From the NCBI RefSeq assembly GCF_021044625.1, contig NZ_CP087999.1, positions 1,691,001-1,755,000 of the forward strand: a stretch of DNA of 64,000 nt, written 5' to 3'. The notes below the pieces were generated by a model. The model saw only the letters and a list, made by a program, of their open reading frames with translations. It was not told the DNA's origin and made no database searches. How positions within the stretch are numbered: position 1 is the first letter of the stretch; every line of letters starts with the position of its first letter. Both the position numbers and the translations under genes were made by a program. This document shows positions 39,901-46,729 of this stretch, one piece after another. Source of the stretch: Geomonas sp. RF6 (GTDB lineage: Bacteria > Desulfobacterota > Desulfuromonadia > Geobacterales > Geobacteraceae).

Positions 39901-40458
39901 GGCGCCGGCGACCTCCTCGGCGCGCGCCAGTCCGGCGACATACTCGCCGTCGGCTACGAGCTGTACGTGGAGCTCCTGGACGAGGCGGTGCGCACCCTGA
40001 AGGGGGAGGAACTCCCGGAGCGGGTCGAGCCGGAGATAAAGCTGCGGGTCCCCGCCTTTATCCCGGAGGATTACGTCCCCGACCCGAACCAGCGCCTCAT
40101 CCTCTACAAGAAGCTCGCGCAGCCCGCGGACGAGGCGCAGATCGACGACATCAGCGGCGAGCTGGTCGACCGCTTCGGCGCCCTCCCCCAGGCGGTGGTC
40201 TACCTCCTGGAGGTCATGCGCATCAGGACGCTCCTCAAGTCCCTGCTCGTGAAGGAGATCGAGGCCGCCGGAGGGGAACTGGTCCTCTCCTTCCACGAGA
40301 GGACTCCGGTATCACCCGATGCCATCACCGCGCTCTTGAAGAAGGAGAAGGGGCGATACCGCTTCACGCCACAGTTCAAACTGCACGCGAAACTCGGCGA
40401 CAGCTCGTTCGACGGGGTACTGGCAGAGGCCAGAAATCTCTTGAAAACGCTGTACTGA
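36991..40458 (+). CDS. mfd: Transcription-repair coupling factor Mfd
   Basis: ATP-dependent translocase that removes stalled RNA polymerase and recruits UvrA. I start at ATG 36991 (MTTTPDYLQEISALL), giving 1155 residues, typical. An N-terminal UvrB-homology region with LPGREFILSEE, the RNA-polymerase-interacting module (DHIVHVDFGVALYRGL), Walker A GDVGYGKTEVAL near 650, DEEQRFGV and the helicase C-lobe with QLRGRVGRSKQRAYAYF are all present. The C-terminal TRCF domain is complete. Two parvulin-type foldase genes follow on the same strand. Confidence 0.97.
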   Translation: MTTTPDYLQEISALLTPENATASVAGLKGSAPAYLLSRLLAAASAPLLIVTPDQDSADEMVRELRFFSATPEEIVPFPAWDIAPMEAAPVHADVIGERLNALFRLLDGRARAVVVPAQAALQRVMPRATLGEVSQYLVTGEELERETLLHKLVQLGYSQTPVVEDRSTFSVRGGILDVFPPDLEKPVRIEFFGDQVETMRAFDPLTQRSLEPVEELVLLPGREFILSEEVLKRFAPLLKRRCDEMGIGADRRRELLDQLQHGMYPPGVDFLQPLFHPGLETILDYGGGGAIRVLVDPAAFEDAAAKFSEQVSQGVARASLRDAVFCEPQQLYLSPGEFQRLLEKGKLLLLPQLEIGTEESTLRVVTEGNADLKLEIAPEGERALSGLTDRLSAFLAADYRVLIPCHQPGQARRLFELLSRYQLPLDVLEGGFNEALQRPGAGVEILIGDIARGFRFPRERLAIIAEEEIFGKRVKRRALSETRKKQLLSSLAELKPGDHIVHVDFGVALYRGLKHLSLSGMEGDFLLLEYAGEDKLYLPVDRINLVQRYVGVEGSEPRLDRLGGPGWEKAKAKAKAEVQEMASELLKIHAAREIQQGYQFSPRDEMYREFEATFPFEETPDQANAIEDVITDMESIRPMDRLVCGDVGYGKTEVALRAAFKAVMDGKQVAVLVPTTVLAQQHSESFAGRFKDYPVRVEMLSRFRTAKEQKEILEGVKAGRVDVIIGTHRLLQKDVEFKDLGLIVVDEEQRFGVAHKERLKKYRAVVDILTLTATPIPRTLYMSLMGIRDLSIIDTPPVDRLAIKTFVSRSSDELIREAVMRELKRGGQVFFVHNRVQTIDAMAAELQRIVPEAKIGVGHGQMAEKELERVMLSFMHGESNLLLCTTIIESGLDIPSANTLIVNRADTFGLSQLYQLRGRVGRSKQRAYAYFLIPGEGAISPDARERLKIIQDITELGAGFRIATHDLEIRGAGDLLGARQSGDILAVGYELYVELLDEAVRTLKGEELPERVEPEIKLRVPAFIPEDYVPDPNQRLILYKKLAQPADEAQIDDISGELVDRFGALPQAVVYLLEVMRIRTLLKSLLVKEIEAAGGELVLSFHERTPVSPDAITALLKKEKGRYRFTPQFKLHAKLGDSSFDGVLAEARNLLKTLY

Positions 40459-40514
40459 TATGCTAGCGTGCGCCCGGATTGGAAGTTACTAAAAAGACTG
40501 GAAAAGGAGCTATC

Positions 40515-41438
40515 GTGCGCGCTAAGAGAACCGTGGCATGCCTGGCACTGGCCCTTGTGGTGGCCGCCGGTGCAGGGTGCAAGAAAGAGGAAGGCGGGGC
40601 AAAGAAGGAAGAGGCCAAGGGGACGGTAGTGCTTGCCGAGGTGAACGGCACCAAGATCACCGACGCGGATTTCCGCCATGAGACGGAGAACCTCCCCCCC
40701 TACCTGAAGCCGATGACGGAAACCCCGGAGGGGAAGAAGGAGATGCTCGATACCATGGTGGTGCGCGAGCTCATCATGCAGCAGGCCAATAAGGACGGCA
40801 TCGACAAGTCCCCGGAGGTCGCGCAGAAGCTGGAAGAGCTCAAGAAGCGCCTCGTGGTTGAGGCGTACCTGAAGAAGAAGGTGGAGCAGTCGGCGACCCC
40901 CACGGACGCCGAGATGAAGGCCTTTTACGAGAAGAACAAGGACAAGTTCAACAGCGGCGAGCAGATCAAGGCGAGCCACATTCTCGTGAAGAGCGAGGAC
41001 GAGGCGAAGCAGATCGAAAAGGAGCTGAAAGGGGGAGCGAGCTTCGAGGATCTGGCGAAGAAGCACTCCATGGATGCCGCGGCACAGAAGGGGGGCGATC
41101 TCGGCTGGTTCGGCAGGGGGTCCATGCTGCCGGAGTTCGAGAATGCCGCCTTCAGCCTGAAGGAAGGGCAGATCTCCCCGATCGTGAAGACGAAGTTCGG
41201 CTACCACATCATAAAGCTCACCGGGAAGCGCCCGGCGGGGCAGCGCTCTTACGAAGAGGTGAAGGACCAGATCAAGCAGGCGCTGATCCCCGAGAAGCAG
41301 CAGGAAGTCTTCAAGAAGCTGAAGGAAGACCTGAAGAAGGACGCGAAGATAACGGTGAACCAGGACGCGCTGAAGGGGACCGCCCCGAAGGGCGCCGAAG
41401 AAGCAAAGCCGGCGCAGAGTGCGCCCGCGAAGCCCTAG
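40515..41438 (+). CDS. Parvulin-type peptidyl-prolyl isomerase, predicted lipoprotein
   Basis: Folding catalyst or chaperone of the cell envelope. I choose the GTG at 40515 because AAAAGGAG lies just upstream and the product then begins VRAKRTVACLALALVVAAGAGCKK, a lipoprotein signal with a Cys near residue 22. The 307 residues comprise a SurA-N-like helical part (about 40-140) and a PpiC domain from about 160 (IKASHILVKSEDEA, GGDLGWFGRGSMLPEFENAAF, GYHIIKLTG), then a Lys/Ala-rich tail. It is 56 bp after mfd. Confidence 0.88.
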   Translation: MRAKRTVACLALALVVAAGAGCKKEEGGAKKEEAKGTVVLAEVNGTKITDADFRHETENLPPYLKPMTETPEGKKEMLDTMVVRELIMQQANKDGIDKSPEVAQKLEELKKRLVVEAYLKKKVEQSATPTDAEMKAFYEKNKDKFNSGEQIKASHILVKSEDEAKQIEKELKGGASFEDLAKKHSMDAAAQKGGDLGWFGRGSMLPEFENAAFSLKEGQISPIVKTKFGYHIIKLTGKRPAGQRSYEEVKDQIKQALIPEKQQEVFKKLKEDLKKDAKITVNQDALKGTAPKGAEEAKPAQSAPAKP

Positions 41439-41461
41439 GAAGCAACAAAGAGGGGAATGCG

Positions 41462-41490
41462 GCGGCCGGGCTCATGTCCGGCCGCTTTGT
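41462..41490 (+). terminator. Terminator after the lipoprotein isomerase gene
   Basis: GCGGCCGG (41462-41469), loop, CCGGCCGC (41478-41485), then TTTGTTT. It separates the two isomerase genes, possibly allowing partial read-through. Confidence 0.75.
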
Positions 41491-41520
41491 TTCTCGTGAC
41501 AGCGGTTATAGAGAGAACTT

Positions 41521-42462
41521 ATGGGAAAGATCATTACCTGCATCGCGCTGCTCCTGATTTGCGCGATCCCCGCATTTGCGGCACCGAAGGTCATCGACAG
41601 CATTGCCGCCATCGTCAACGACGAGGTCATCACCGCACATGAGGTGGACCGCGAGTACGCCCAGATACTGAAGGAAAAGAACCCCGGCAGCGACCTCATC
41701 GGCCTGCGCGGCGTGGCGCTGAACCGCCTGGTGGACAAAAAGCTCATCGACCAGAAGATCCGTGAGGCGGGGATCAAGGTGTCGGACGAAGAACTGAAGC
41801 AGTCGATCGAGGACGTAAAGAAGCAGAACAACCTCTCCCAGGAGGCGCTCGTCGCCGCACTCGCCTCGCAGGGGATGAGCTACGAGGAGTACCGCAATCA
41901 GCTGCGTGAGCAGCTGGAGAGGGTGCGCCTGATGAGCCAGGAGGTCCGGGCAAAGATCCAGGTCGGCGAGAAGGAGATGCGCACCTACTACGACGAGAAC
42001 CCCGAGCGCTTCGGCGGCGAGGAGGTCTTCCGCGCCCGCCACATATTCTTCCGGCTCGACCCGAAGGCGAGCGAGGCGGAGAAGGGGAAGGTGGAGGCGC
42101 TGGCAGCCCAGGCTCTGAAGGAAGCAAAGGAAGGAAAGGACTTCAAGGAGCTGGTGAAGAGCTACAGTGATCCGGTCGCCGCAAAGGACGGCGGAGATCT
42201 CGGCACCTTCAGAAAGAGCGACATGATCCCCGAGATCGGCAACACCGTTTCGCACATGAAGGCAGGGGACGTCAGCCCGATCGTGCAGGGGCCTGCGGGA
42301 CTGCACATCATCAAGCTGGAGGAGCGGACCGTAGCGAAGGCGAAGCCGTTTGACGAGGTGAAGGGGGAGATCGAGGACATCCTCTACAAGAAGAAATCGG
42401 ACGAGCGCTTCGCCCAGTGGGTGAAGGACCTGCGCAACAACGCCGCCATAGAGATCAGGTAG
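41521..42462 (+). CDS. SurA-like periplasmic peptidyl-prolyl isomerase
   Basis: 313 residues with a signal peptide (MGKIITCIALLLICAIPAFA). The SurA N-terminal domain reads KVIDSIAAIVNDEVITAHEVDR, followed by LVDKKLIDQKIREAGI. One parvulin domain follows (RARHIFFRLDP, GGDLGTFRKSDMIPEI, GLHIIKLEE). E. coli SurA has two parvulin domains; this one has one, so it is nearer to single-domain SurA-like foldases. It likely assists outer-membrane protein biogenesis. It has a strong terminator. Confidence 0.87.
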   Translation: MGKIITCIALLLICAIPAFAAPKVIDSIAAIVNDEVITAHEVDREYAQILKEKNPGSDLIGLRGVALNRLVDKKLIDQKIREAGIKVSDEELKQSIEDVKKQNNLSQEALVAALASQGMSYEEYRNQLREQLERVRLMSQEVRAKIQVGEKEMRTYYDENPERFGGEEVFRARHIFFRLDPKASEAEKGKVEALAAQALKEAKEGKDFKELVKSYSDPVAAKDGGDLGTFRKSDMIPEIGNTVSHMKAGDVSPIVQGPAGLHIIKLEERTVAKAKPFDEVKGEIEDILYKKKSDERFAQWVKDLRNNAAIEIR

Positions 42463-42488
42463 CGCAGACGCTGAAGCAAAAAGTAACG

Positions 42489-42523
42489 AAAAAGGGAGAT
42501 CCTCCGCGGGATCTCCCTTTTTT
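42489..42523 (+). terminator. Rho-independent terminator
   Basis: AAAAAGGGAGATC, loop, GATCTCCCTTTTTT, 27 bp after the SurA-like gene. Confidence 0.9.
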
Positions 42524-42571
42524 GCGCTATGCTGGCGGAATTGCCGGAACCTGCCCTGGTTAAAGGTTATC

Positions 42572-42750
42572 CGGGAATAGCGGGGAACCAGCGTCAGGAA
42601 GATCCCACCTCCCTTGACGGGAGGGGGACAGGGGGTGGGTGAAGCTGCTATGTGGCTGAAATGGTGGCACCTTCCCCCCCACCCTGTCCCTCCCCCGCAA
42701 GGGGGGAGGGGAGGTCCGACCCACTCTCCCCGGAATTCCCGGATGAGACT
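42572..42750. repeat. Family A C/G-rich element, copy 1
   Basis: About 180 bp bounded by TCCGGGAAT-like sequences (ATCCGGGAATAGC at the left, CCCCGGAATTCCCGGAT at the right). Two internal hairpins (CCTCCC/GGGAGGGGG and CCCTCCCCC/GGGGGGAGGGG) flank a conserved centre GGTGAAGCTGCTATGTGGC. The reverse complement of 48415-48595 matches it nearly throughout. It has no coding capacity. Confidence 0.8.
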
Positions 42751-42773
42751 GGTTAAGGCACACCCGCCGGAGT

Positions 42774-42883
42774 ACGTCCCTCCCCTTTCAAGGGGGAGGA
42801 CAGGAGGGGGATGGGGTTCGATGCGGGCACCAATGTCTACCCATCCCCACCCTGTCCCTCCCCTTGAAAGGGAGGGGACGTGT
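42774..42883. repeat. Family B C/G-rich inverted-repeat element, copy 1
   Basis: Left arm GTCCCTCCCCTTTCAAGGGG through GGGGGATGGGG and right arm CCATCCCCACCCTGTCCC through GGGAGGGGACG are inverted copies of about 40 bp around a variable centre. The same arms, in the same orientation, occur at 49997-50104. It lies directly after family A copy 1, so most of the 42463-42917 gap is repeat DNA. Confidence 0.8.
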
Positions 42884-42917
42884 GAGCTCCTGCTCCTCTA
42901 TCCCAACCTCATCGCAT

Positions 42918-43811
42918 TTACATCCCTTCCGCGGCGAGCTGCTCCAGAAGCTTGATCTGGTCGGCGGTCAGCGTCTCCGGCTCCGGAACGCGCACGCCGA
43001 TCTTCACAAAAAGGTCGCCGCGCGCCTGCTTTCCGGCGTGGTGGAAGCCGAGACCTTTCAGCCGGATCTTCGTCCCCGGCTGGATCCCAGTCGGCAGCTT
43101 GATCCTCTTCGTCCCCTCCATCGTCGGTACTTCGAGGCTCCCCCCCAAGACCGCCTCGCTGAAGCGGACGTCGCGGTTCACGATGATGTCGGCGCCCTCA
43201 CGCTGGAACTGCGGATCGTTCCCCACCTGCACGTTGAGGTAGAGGTCTCCGGCCGGTCCACCGTGGTGGCCGTTCCCCCCCTTCCCGGCGACCCGCAGGC
43301 GCGCGCCGCTCTCGATCCCCGCAGGGATCCGCACCGAGATCTCCTCCCTTTGACCTCCGCGCAGAAAGGCGACGCGCTTCTCGCACCCGTCGTACGCTTC
43401 GCGGAAGGTGACCTGTACCTCCATGGAGAGGTCCTCCCCGCGGGCCACACGCATCCCCCCTCCCCGACCGCGACGCACCGCGTCGCCGAAGATGCGGGAA
43501 AAGATGTCGTCGGTGCCGAAACCCTGGTCACGGAAGAGGTCCCCCACATCGAACCCCCTGAAAATGTCCTCCTGCGAGAAACGCTGATGGAATCCGGTGG
43601 TGCCGAAGCGGTCGTACTGCTCCTTCTTTTTCGGATCGGAGAGGACCGCGTATGCCTCGTTGATCTCCTTGAAGCGCTCCTCGGCCTCCTTGTTCCCCTG
43701 GTTCTTGTCCGGATGGTACTTCACCGCCAGCTTCCGGTATGCCTTCTTCAGCTCGTCGATCGAGGCGCCCTTCTTGACTCCGAGCACCTCGTAATAATCT
43801 CTTTGCGCCAT
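42918..43811 (-). CDS. cbpA: DnaJ-family co-chaperone without zinc fingers (CbpA type)
   Basis: Stimulates DnaK ATPase. 297 residues from ATG 43811 ([17 protein letters not shown]). The J domain (1-70) has HPDKNQG with the essential HPD. A Gly/Arg-rich stretch ([11 protein letters not shown]) then leads straight to the peptide-binding C-terminal domains ([33 protein letters not shown]), with no CxxCxGxG repeats. This distinguishes CbpA from DnaJ. GAAAGG lies upstream. Confidence 0.9.
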   Translation of the reverse strand: MAQRDYYEVLGVKKGASIDELKKAYRKLAVKYHPDKNQGNKEAEERFKEINEAYAVLSDPKKKEQYDRFGTTGFHQRFSQEDIFRGFDVGDLFRDQGFGTDDIFSRIFGDAVRRGRGGGMRVARGEDLSMEVQVTFREAYDGCEKRVAFLRGGQREEISVRIPAGIESGARLRVAGKGGNGHHGGPAGDLYLNVQVGNDPQFQREGADIIVNRDVRFSEAVLGGSLEVPTMEGTKRIKLPTGIQPGTKIRLKGLGFHHAGKQARGDLFVKIGVRVPEPETLTADQIKLLEQLAAEGM

Positions 43812-43967
43812 GTGTAAGACCCTTTCATTCTTGTCGGAATTCCCCAAGGAATGTAGTCTGTGACAAATCGAATGTCAACCACTGCGAACTTGACAAGCCA
43901 GAGCGTGCGGGCTTATATATCACCACCCATTGATGAGGCACCACACATTGACAAGGAGCGAAGTCAG

Positions 43968-45167
43968 ATGACCCACTATGACACCATTATCCTCGGCGGC
44001 GGCATCAGCGGGCTCAGCCTGGCAAGCTACAGCGCGGGGGCGGGGCGCAGCACCCTGGTTCTCGAGCGGGCACAGCGCCCGGGCGGGTGCTTCCACTCAC
44101 ACCGCTTCGAGGGGAGCGCCCAGGGGTTCTGGCTCGAACTCGGAGCACATACCTGCTACAACTCCTACACAGGCCTCATCGGCATCATGGAAAAGCACGG
44201 GCTGATGCCGGAGATCCTGCCGCGCGAGAAGGTCTCCTTTAAAATGCTGGTCGATTCACGCATCGCCTCCATAACCTCGCAGCTCTCCTTCCCGGAGCTC
44301 CTGACTTCCGCATGGCGACTCTTCACGCTGAAGAAGGATGGAGAAAGCGTCTCCTCCTATTACGGGAGCATAGTGGGAAAGAAGAACTACCAGAAAGTTT
44401 TCGGCCCCGCCTTCAACGCAGTCATCTCCCAGAGAGCGGACGACTTCCCCGCCAACATGCTCTTCAACAAGCGTCCCAGAAGAAAGGACGTCATAAAGAG
44501 CTATACCATGAAGGGGGGGTTGCAGACGATTACCGATACGCTGGCGACAGCACCGGGGGTCACCCTCCTTACCGGTGCAGAAGTTGCGTCCCTGAAGAAG
44601 GTCGGGGCCGGGTACCAGGTGGAGCTTTCCGACGGCAGGAGCTTTGAGACTGCGGCCCTTGTCCTGGCCACCCCTCCGGCAGAAGGGAGCGTTCTGCTGC
44701 GCCATATTGCACCTGAGGTGGCCGGCATCCTGTCACGGATCAACGTGGAGACGATAGAGACCGTCGGGGTGGCTGTCGAAAAGGAACGCCTGAAGCTGGA
44801 GCCGGTTGCCGGCATCATCGCCGCAAATGACATCTTCTACTCGGCAGTCTCCAGAGACACCGTGTCGCACGAAGGGTACCGCGGCTTCAGTTTCCACTTC
44901 AAGGCGGGAAAGGCGACAAGCGATGAGAAGTTGAAAAGGATCGCGCAGGTGCTGGGAGTAGGGGTGGGGGACCTGCAGCAGGTTGTGCAGAGGGAGAGCC
45001 GGCTACCCTCCCCCGTCGTCGGGAACGCCTCCCTGACCGCCGAGATAGACCGGCTCATCGCCGGGAGCGGGCTGTACGTCACGGGGAACTACTTCGCCGG
45101 GATGGCGATCGAGGATTGCATAGTGCGCTCCAAAGCAGAGTTCGCCAGGATGAGCGGCGCACGGTAG
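43968..45167 (+). CDS. FAD-dependent amine oxidase/protoporphyrinogen oxidase-like flavoprotein
   Basis: 399 residues from ATG 43968, which has AAGGAG about nine bases upstream; an upstream frame to 43860 is unlikely. The N-terminal dinucleotide fold is YDTIILGGGISGLSLAS with E at the end of the second strand (LVLERA), then RPGGCFHSHR, as in the HemY/phytoene-desaturase/amine-oxidase superfamily. The C-terminal FAD contact is LYVTGNYFAGMAIEDCI. The substrate cannot be assigned; porphyrinogen oxidation is one candidate. Strong terminator downstream. Confidence 0.78.
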   Translation: MTHYDTIILGGGISGLSLASYSAGAGRSTLVLERAQRPGGCFHSHRFEGSAQGFWLELGAHTCYNSYTGLIGIMEKHGLMPEILPREKVSFKMLVDSRIASITSQLSFPELLTSAWRLFTLKKDGESVSSYYGSIVGKKNYQKVFGPAFNAVISQRADDFPANMLFNKRPRRKDVIKSYTMKGGLQTITDTLATAPGVTLLTGAEVASLKKVGAGYQVELSDGRSFETAALVLATPPAEGSVLLRHIAPEVAGILSRINVETIETVGVAVEKERLKLEPVAGIIAANDIFYSAVSRDTVSHEGYRGFSFHFKAGKATSDEKLKRIAQVLGVGVGDLQQVVQRESRLPSPVVGNASLTAEIDRLIAGSGLYVTGNYFAGMAIEDCIVRSKAEFARMSGAR

Positions 45168-45178
45168 AGGCTAAGCGG

Positions 45179-45206
45179 GGGGACCGGAAAACGGTCCCCT
45201 TTTTTC
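45179..45206 (+). terminator. Rho-independent terminator
   Basis: GGGGACCG-GAAAA-CGGTCCCC followed by seven T residues, right after the flavoprotein gene. Confidence 0.9.
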
Positions 45207-45262
45207 TTTCAACGGTGCCGGGGAAGCAGGTTAGCTGTGTCGCTCAAAGGAGCAAGCGACCC

Positions 45263-45530
45263 TACGTTCCCCCCCTTTGCGAAGGTTCATCGGAATTCCG
45301 GGAATTCAGCCCGGTCGCTTCCGTTGACATGAGGGGACACTAGTGGCGCCGCTCTGGAGCACAGGCTTCCCAGCCTGTACCGCGGCGCCAGCCGCGCGGT
45401 CTGTGGCGGCTGCGCCGCCATCGCAGGCAAGATGCCTACGCTCCAGCGTGGGGGCACCCGGATTCTTTGTAGCGCGTTCCCCAGAATTCCCGGAAGACCC
45501 TTTGCGAAGGGGGGACAGGGGGATTTGCCT
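45263..45530. repeat. Nested repeat: C/G-rich element interrupted by a second element
   Basis: Outer pieces TTCCCCCCCTTTGCGAAGG (about 45267-45285) and CCCTTTGCGAAGGGGGGACA (45498-45517) belong to the same family as 24567 and 28772; each is next to GGAATTCCGGGAATT or AGAATTCCCGGAAG. Between them, at about 45345-45452, is another repeat with arms CTGGAGCACAGGCTTCCCAG and CAGGCAAGATGCCTACGCTC. The layout looks like one element inserted into another. Nothing coding is seen in 45207-45544. Confidence 0.6.
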
Positions 45531-45544
45531 TGAAAATCAGTGGG

Positions 45545-46081
45545 TTACTGGCGCAACAACACCCACGCTCCGCACCCGATGCAGAAGTAAATAGCGACCC
45601 CTGCAGGTCTTGAGAGCGCGATCTTCACATCCTGATCGGACGGAATGGCACTGTAAGAAAAAACGTACACCGTGGCGTACTGAAGCAGCGTGTGCGGCAG
45701 GTCAGCCGGAAACCAGGTGACCCATCCGATGAAGAGGTAATAGGCAACCATCACAAGCCCCAGCGGGGCGAGCGCACTCGGGAGCGCGGAGAGAATTCCC
45801 GGATTCCGGATGGTGACGGAACCGAGGATCCAGCGAGCGGGACCGTCGCGCCGCGGCAGGATGCTGAATCCAGCCGGCTTGGCACCGGTGACGAAGGCCA
45901 CAAGGAGATGAGCGGTCTCGTGCAGGACCGTTCCCGGCAGCGCCCAGCATATCTGCCAGAAAGCGCCGGCCCTGCCGACGCGACCTTGCAAGGTAGCCAG
46001 CACGATGACCAGCAGGACCCCGGCAAAATGGTGCCATCGGCCGTCCAGCGGCGATGAGAGTTGTAAAAGTAGCGAGTCCAT
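45545..46081 (-). CDS. Predicted membrane metallopeptidase-like protein (HExxH)
   Basis: 178 residues from ATG 46081; an ATG at 46114 is a possible alternative. Four or so hydrophobic segments are seen. The first contains LHETAHLLVAF, an HExxH zinc-site motif inside a membrane segment, as in M50 site-2 proteases. A later SAIPSDQDVKIAL segment recalls the M50 NPxxDG region, but the match is imperfect. It may be an intramembrane peptidase or a degenerate relative. It is divergent from the peroxiredoxin gene. Confidence 0.6.
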   Translation of the reverse strand: MDSLLLQLSSPLDGRWHHFAGVLLVIVLATLQGRVGRAGAFWQICWALPGTVLHETAHLLVAFVTGAKPAGFSILPRRDGPARWILGSVTIRNPGILSALPSALAPLGLVMVAYYLFIGWVTWFPADLPHTLLQYATVYVFSYSAIPSDQDVKIALSRPAGVAIYFCIGCGAWVLLRQ

Positions 46082-46156
46082 ATCCCCCCGAAAGTGGTGC
46101 AGAGGATACTTCATTTACCCGCAACAGACAATGAGAAGCAGAAGAAGGAGGAACGG

Positions 46157-46630
46157 ATGGCAGAGTCACTCGAAGGGAAGCAAGCGCCGGCGTTTCAGCT
46201 GGAAGGGAGCGATGGCAAGGTCCACGGGCTTGAGGAATATGCCGGGAAGAAGGTAGTTATCTTTTTCTATCCGAAGGACAATACCTCCGGCTGCACCAGC
46301 GAGAATATCGGATTCCGCGATCTATACCCACAGTTCCAGGAACTGGGAGTGGAGGTTCTCGGGGTGAGCCGGGATTCCATGAAGTCCCACGCGAAGTTCA
46401 TCGCGGACCACAATCTCCCGTTCACGCTCCTCTCCGACCCGGAGACGAAGGTGATGGCTACCTATGGAGCCTTCGGTGAAAAGGTGCAGTACGGGAAGGC
46501 GGCGATGGGGACGATTCGATCTACCGTAGTCATCGCCCCTGATGGAACCGTACTGAAGCACTGGACGAAGGTCCCGAAGGCGGCAGATCATCCTGCAAAG
46601 GTGCTGGAGTTTCTGAAAGGCAGCAAGTAA
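46157..46630 (+). CDS. bcp: Bcp-type thiol peroxidase (peroxiredoxin), single-cysteine form
   Basis: Reduces H2O2 and organic peroxides. 157 residues from ATG 46157, with AAGGAGGA upstream. The peroxidatic Cys is in YPKDNTSGCTSENIGFRD. The resolving Cys of E. coli Bcp, five residues later, is Ile here, and the protein has no other Cys, so it must work as a 1-Cys peroxiredoxin or use an outside thiol. A REP doublet follows the gene. Confidence 0.92.
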   Translation: MAESLEGKQAPAFQLEGSDGKVHGLEEYAGKKVVIFFYPKDNTSGCTSENIGFRDLYPQFQELGVEVLGVSRDSMKSHAKFIADHNLPFTLLSDPETKVMATYGAFGEKVQYGKAAMGTIRSTVVIAPDGTVLKHWTKVPKAADHPAKVLEFLKGSK

Positions 46631-46631
46631 T

Positions 46632-46729
46632 GTAGGCCGGGATAAGCCGTCCGGCGTTCCCGGCAGTCCACCACAGAGGCAGCGCGCAGTAGCGAATGCC
46701 GGAAACGCTACCGCTTATTCCGGCCTACA
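46632..46729. repeat. REP doublet (inverted pair) between convergent genes
   Basis: GTAGGCCGGGATAAGC at 46632 and its inverted partner GCCGGAAACGCT...TTCCGGCCTAC ending 46728 surround a 32-bp spacer. The second arm contains the stop codon of the AraC-type gene. The palindromic whole could fold into one hairpin of almost 100 nt. Confidence 0.85.

Noticed and set aside
38257-40296. Long minus-strand open frame opposite mfd
   Set aside because: Same shadow effect; mfd motifs on the plus strand are complete.
42614-42955. Short frames across the C/G-rich repeats (also at 21835-22047, 24475-24687 and 48464-48754)
   Set aside because: They translate repeat DNA (Pro/Gly/Arg runs) and change with each repeat copy; not genes.
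45263-45530. Possible insertion-sequence remnant
   Set aside because: No transposase fragment in any frame; only short inverted repeats are present.
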